Below, in pieces: positions 5,964 to 8,140 of a DNA stretch of 8,140 nt (positions are counted from its first letter, which is position 1; every line of letters starts with the position of its first letter). The notes beneath the pieces were generated by a model, which saw only the letters and a program-made list of their open reading frames with translations, had not been told where the DNA came from and did no database searches. Both the position numbers and the translations under genes were made by a program. This DNA comes from an uncultured Bacilli bacterium (GTDB lineage: Bacteria; Bacillota_I; Bacilli_A; RF39; UBA660): the NCBI GenBank assembly GCA_947624535.1, contig CANQKU010000050.1, positions 1 through 8,140 of the forward strand. Reading direction: 5' to 3'.

Positions 5964-6677
5964 ATGAGTAAGAATAAATTAATTATTGAAATGGCAATCT
6001 TTACAGCATTTTTATTTGTTAGTTTTAGTCTAATAATTATAAATGAAAAAAGTAAAGATTTTTTAGCACCCAAAGTAGAAGAAAAATTTAAAAAGTATAT
6101 AGACAAAACTTATTCTTCAAAAAAACAAGAATTTAAGTATAAAAAAACAAAGTATAATAGAAAACTAGAACGCTTTGAAATGAAAATAGAAAATACAACA
6201 AATTCTAATTTATACTTTATGCTTTATTATAAAAATAAAAAAATCACATCAAGTTATAAAAAAGATTATGTAGAAGGAAAAACTCTACTATCTTATTGGC
6301 AAAATAATATTGAGAAAAAAATAAATTCTAAAAAATATCCTGAAGTTAAAGCTTTGTTTTCTAAGAATTTGAATCAATATAATAATGATGATTATAGACT
6401 ATTACTTACTAGTAAAGAGCCAAATTATTTACCATCATATGAATTAACTGTAACTCTTGAGGTAGCTAAATTAGATAAAGTAAAAATTACTCAAGCGATT
6501 AATGATTTTTACATATATATTAAGGGTAAGAATATTTCACCTAAATATTTTAATTTCAAAGTTATTTGTTCTTCTACTCAAGATTCTATTAATATTAAAA
6601 AATTAAGTGAATCTGATATTTTATCTAGTTTAGATGAAATTATACGTGATATAATATTAAAGAAATCAAGTAATTAG
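5964..6677 (+). CDS. Membrane-anchored hypothetical protein
   Basis: This 237-aa protein has one hydrophobic segment at about residues 6-27 (LIIEMAIFTAFLFVSFSLII) after a short basic start, and no lipobox. It should therefore be anchored by its N-terminus with the remaining 210 residues outside. The outer part is rich in Lys, Asn and Tyr. It contains a stretch (about 38-105, from KVEEKFKKYIDKTYSS to LLSYWQNNIEKKI) that alternates charged helix and strand. This layout recalls small YfjL/DUF3139-type surface proteins of Bacillota, but the resemblance is only by eye. Start ATG 5964 has GGTGAT seven bases before it. Its TAG stop overlaps the AGGAGG of the HIT gene nine bases downstream, so the two are one operon with probable translational coupling. 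Confidence 0.75.
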   Translation: MSKNKLIIEMAIFTAFLFVSFSLIIINEKSKDFLAPKVEEKFKKYIDKTYSSKKQEFKYKKTKYNRKLERFEMKIENTTNSNLYFMLYYKNKKITSSYKKDYVEGKTLLSYWQNNIEKKINSKKYPEVKALFSKNLNQYNNDDYRLLLTSKEPNYLPSYELTVTLEVAKLDKVKITQAINDFYIYIKGKNISPKYFNFKVICSSTQDSINIKKLSESDILSSLDEIIRDIILKKSSN

Positions 6678-6686
6678 GAGGTTATC

Positions 6687-7085
6687 ATGGAAGATTGTAT
6701 TTTTTGTAAGATTGTTAAGGGAGCAATTCCAGCATCTAAGATTTATGAGGATGATCAAATATTTGTATTTTTGGATGTAAACCCTTCTACTAATGGTCAT
6801 ATGTTAGTAATTCCAAAAAAGCATTATCAAGATTTATTAAGTATTGATGAGGAAATTATTTCTCATGCAGTTAAAGTAATTAAAGAAAAACTATATCCAC
6901 TTATCAAAGAAAAATTACATTGTGATGGATTGACATTAGGACAAAATAATGGTTTTGGTCAAGAAGTAAAACATTACCATATTCATCTAGTTCCAAGATA
7001 CAAAGATGATCATCATATACATACTTATAATCAAGATTTACTTCTACCTATTGATGAGGTATATACTAAGTTAATAGAAGAGTAA
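6687..7085 (+). CDS. HIT-family nucleotide hydrolase
   Basis: HIT (histidine triad) proteins of this HinT-like branch hydrolyse or transfer nucleotidyl groups, such as AMP from adenosine phosphoramidates and dinucleoside polyphosphates, in the cytoplasm. The protein is 132 aa, a normal length. It shows the N-terminal CIFCKI with Cys4 and Cys7 as zinc ligands, the GHMLVIPKKHY strand at about 37-47, and the triad H-Y-H-I-H at 96-100 followed by LVPR, with His98 expected to be the nucleophile. All key residues are present. ATG 6687 is preceded by AGGAGG seven bases upstream. It is the second gene of an operon with a membrane-anchored protein of unknown role. Its last 20 bp overlap the end of a convergent gene, so no terminator fits between them. 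Confidence 0.93.
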   Translation: MEDCIFCKIVKGAIPASKIYEDDQIFVFLDVNPSTNGHMLVIPKKHYQDLLSIDEEIISHAVKVIKEKLYPLIKEKLHCDGLTLGQNNGFGQEVKHYHIHLVPRYKDDHHIHTYNQDLLLPIDEVYTKLIEE

Positions 7086-7578
7086 AACATAAATCTAGAA
7101 TAAATGCGGTCAATACTAAGTACGTAATAATACTTGGTATTTTTTCTATGATTTTATCTATAAGTGGTTTAATAATATAGATAACTACTAATGACATAAC
7201 ACCCCATAAAAGTGCCATCTCTATAGAAATATAATGACCTATATGTAGTTTCATATCACTATAATCCCAAAATACTTTATGAAATATTTTTTCTATTAAG
7301 ATACCACCTAGTAATTCTATTAATGTTAAAATTATTGCTGATAAAAGAAAAACGAGAATAATTTTTAGCCATCTCGGAACTTTAATTTTTTGAAATACGA
7401 AATTAGTAATCAAAATAATAAATACTGAACCCATTCCATATACTGGGATCCATGGTCCATATAAAATTCCATTATTCATTCCGTTAAAAACTAAATATTT
7501 TAAACTAGTTTCTATTATATATCCAATCATAGAATAAATTAAAAATGTATTTAAATAATATATTATTTTTGTTTTCAT
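7066..7578 (-). CDS. Putative ABC transporter permease, CmpB family (PF06541-type) membrane protein
   Basis: This 170-aa protein is almost wholly hydrophobic, with about five membrane segments (roughly residues 8-26, 47-63, 70-92, 118-138 and 148-168). It carries the two signatures of the family annotated as putative ABC transporter permease: ILYGPWIPVYGMG at about 38-50, and IELLGGILIEKIFHKVFWDYS at about 87-107, with the later LLWGVMS. The permease name comes from family annotation; the real role in Bacillota is not settled and no ATPase gene is nearby. I choose ATG 7578, not the GTG at 7587, because AGGTGA lies six bases before the ATG. It lies after the terminator of the two small upstream genes, so it probably has its own promoter. 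Its 3' end overlaps the HIT gene by 20 bp, tail to tail. Confidence 0.8.
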   Translation of the reverse strand: MKTKIIYYLNTFLIYSMIGYIIETSLKYLVFNGMNNGILYGPWIPVYGMGSVFIILITNFVFQKIKVPRWLKIILVFLLSAIILTLIELLGGILIEKIFHKVFWDYSDMKLHIGHYISIEMALLWGVMSLVVIYIIKPLIDKIIEKIPSIITYLVLTAFILDLCFTLLLT

Positions 7579-7605
7579 GCTACTCACCTAGTAGTTAGTA
7601 TGCAC

Positions 7606-7628
7606 AAAAAAAAGAGAATTATCTCTTT
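7606..7628 (-). terminator. Terminator after the two small membrane protein genes
   Basis: On the minus strand AAAGAGA (7628-7622) and TCTCTTT (7617-7611) form a stem around a 4-base loop, followed by further T residues to 7606. It starts three bases past the TAA of the 35-aa gene. Confidence 0.7.
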
Positions 7629-7630
7629 CT

Positions 7631-7738
7631 TTAGCAAGCAATACTGCTTCCTAATATAATAGCAAGTAAAATATATAATACTATTATAATTAAGTACCCA
7701 CATCTACCACGTGATGATGTGTTTTCTTGACAAGACAT
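7631..7738 (-). CDS. 35-aa single-helix membrane protein, YjcZ-like
   Basis: The product has a polar, Cys- and Ser-bearing head (MSCQENTSSRGRCG) and then one hydrophobic helix, YLIIIVLYILLAIILG, ending SSIAC. Its ribosome binding site AAAGGAGGTG lies six bases before the ATG and overlaps the stop codon region of the 26-aa gene just upstream, so the two are cotranscribed. The form, a Gly-rich or polar head followed by a short Ile/Leu helix, matches the tiny YjcZ-type proteins annotated as sporulation proteins in Bacillota. Three cysteines, at positions 3, 13 and 35, are unusual for such a small protein. Function is unknown, and the sporulation link is only by family resemblance. Confidence 0.65.
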   Translation of the reverse strand: MSCQENTSSRGRCGYLIIIVLYILLAIILGSSIAC

Positions 7739-7750
7739 AAGACACCTCCT

Positions 7751-7831
7751 TTAAATATAAGCACCTAGTATAATAATTAAAAGAATAAATAATACTAAAA
7801 TAATTGCAGTTGATGAAACATAATTACCCAT
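7751..7831 (-). CDS. 26-aa single-helix membrane protein, YjcZ-like
   Basis: The product starts MGNYVSS and is then nearly all hydrophobic: TAIILVLFILLIIILGAYI. This is very close in form to YjcZ-family peptides, which have a short Gly/Tyr/Ser head and an LxVLFILLIIxG helix. The ribosome binding site AAAAAAGGAGG is excellent and lies seven bases before ATG 7831. The 35-aa gene follows after 12 bases, and a terminator closes the pair. YjcZ-like proteins are annotated as sporulation proteins, but their molecular role is not known. The product should sit in a membrane with its short head exposed. Confidence 0.7.
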   Translation of the reverse strand: MGNYVSSTAIILVLFILLIIILGAYI

Positions 7832-7862
7832 ATTTTTTCCTCCTTTTTTATGGTATTCACAT

Positions 7863-7891
7863 TATTTTATGGCAAAAGTGTAATTTGTGTG
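7863..7891 (-). promoter_or_regulatory. Sigma-K-like promoter candidate for the small membrane protein pair
   Basis: On the minus strand CACA (7891-7888) is followed by 16 bases and CATAAAATA (7871-7863). This fits the pattern mACm-N16-CATAnnnTA known for the late mother-cell sigma factor of sporulating Bacillota. Transcription would begin near 7856, 25 bases before the ATG. A competing TATAAT lies at 7897-7892 with a poor -35, so ordinary sigma-A transcription is also possible. Confidence 0.3.
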
Positions 7892-7960
7892 ATTATATCT
7901 ATCTATTTATTTTTAAAATATTTTACTGTTTCAATTGCACAATAATTATTTTTTTGTTAT

Positions 7961-7966
7961 TATAAT
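7961..7966 (+). promoter_or_regulatory. Probable -10 box of the lipoprotein gene
   Basis: There is a perfect TATAAT 21 bases before ATG 7988, with no good -35 at 17 bases; TTGCAC at 7935-7940 is 20 bases away. A start near 7973 would leave only about 15 bases of leader, just containing the AGGAGG. Confidence 0.35.
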
Positions 7967-7987
7967 TAATTGATAGGAGGAAAAATT

Positions 7988-8140
7988 ATGAATAAGAAAA
8001 AAGTACTACTAGGCTTTTCTACTATTTTCATAGTAACAATTGCTTTAACTGGATGTGGAAAACAAGCAGAATTAAAAGTAGGAAAAGACACAGTAGTTGC
8101 TGTATCAAAAGAAAAAATAACTGCTAATAACTTGTATCAA
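7988..8140 (+). CDS. PrsA-like lipoprotein foldase (peptidyl-prolyl isomerase), 5' part
   Basis: The first 51 codons are present and the gene runs off the window. It opens with a basic n-region (MNKKK), a hydrophobic core and a lipobox LTGC with the lipid-bearing Cys at residue 23, so the mature protein is anchored on the outer face of the membrane. The next residues, LKVGKDTVVAVSKEKITANNLYQ, match the start of the SurA/PrsA N-terminal domain, where a VNGEKIT-type strand leads into the first helix. PrsA helps exported proteins fold outside the membrane. The AGGAGG ribosome binding site ends seven bases before ATG 7988. The isomerase domain, which would confirm the call, lies outside the window, so another SurA_N-type lipoprotein is possible. 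Confidence 0.65.
   Translation, partial: MNKKKVLLGFSTIFIVTIALTGCGKQAELKVGKDTVVAVSKEKITANNLYQ

Noticed and set aside
5780..6106. 108-codon minus-strand ORF across the divergent intergenic region
   Set aside because: It covers both promoters and the start of the membrane protein gene on the other strand and has no matching motif, so it is a chance open frame in AT-rich DNA.
1..8140. CRISPR array, tRNA or rRNA genes
   Set aside because: No regularly spaced direct repeats and no cloverleaf or conserved rRNA segment were seen on either strand.

Overview
The window is very AT-rich (G+C roughly a quarter, by eye). It has Gram-positive style AGGAGG or AGGTGA ribosome binding sites, a lipoprotein signal peptide and T-run hairpin terminators. 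Together these point to a low-G+C Bacillota, plausibly an uncultured gut Bacilli/Erysipelotrichia-like lineage; this placement is inference. Trp is read from TGG and no gene has an in-frame TGA, so the standard bacterial code is enough.

Positions 1-2290 (minus strand) hold a type III restriction-modification locus. A sigma-A-like promoter at about 2256-2284 leads through about 180 bp of broken coding-like sequence to a previously unlisted 36-aa ORF. That ORF overlaps the start of mod, an adenine-specific DNA methyltransferase. A ribosome binding site overlapping the mod stop precedes a TTG start that should begin the restriction gene res. It reads five codons and hits a stop where the sequence changes to a G+C-richer, hairpin-rich 58-bp edge, so res is absent from this window.

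Positions 2348-3950 (plus strand) hold an IS91-type (HUH) transposase. Its frame is intact but broken by TAA (2744-2746) and TAG (3578-3580). After the TAG the frame stays open for another 88 codons, giving a tail with two CPKC zinc-ribbon motifs. A 15-bp perfect inverted repeat lies upstream, and a 20-bp palindrome and a terminator lie downstream.

Positions 3951-5838 (minus strand) encode a 597-aa cytoplasmic protein: globular N-terminus, very acidic low-complexity middle, coiled-coil C-terminus. It has a good promoter and its own terminator; I do not recognise it.

Positions 5844-7085 (plus strand) form a two-gene operon: a membrane-anchored protein of unknown function, then a HIT-family nucleotide hydrolase. 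A terminator-like hairpin lies in the leader. The HIT gene converges on and overlaps by 20 bp a CmpB-family membrane protein (7066-7578, minus).

Positions 7606-7891 (minus strand) hold two single-helix proteins of 26 and 35 aa, YjcZ-like, with a terminator and a sigma-K-like promoter candidate. The window ends in the first 51 codons of a PrsA-like lipoprotein foldase (plus strand).
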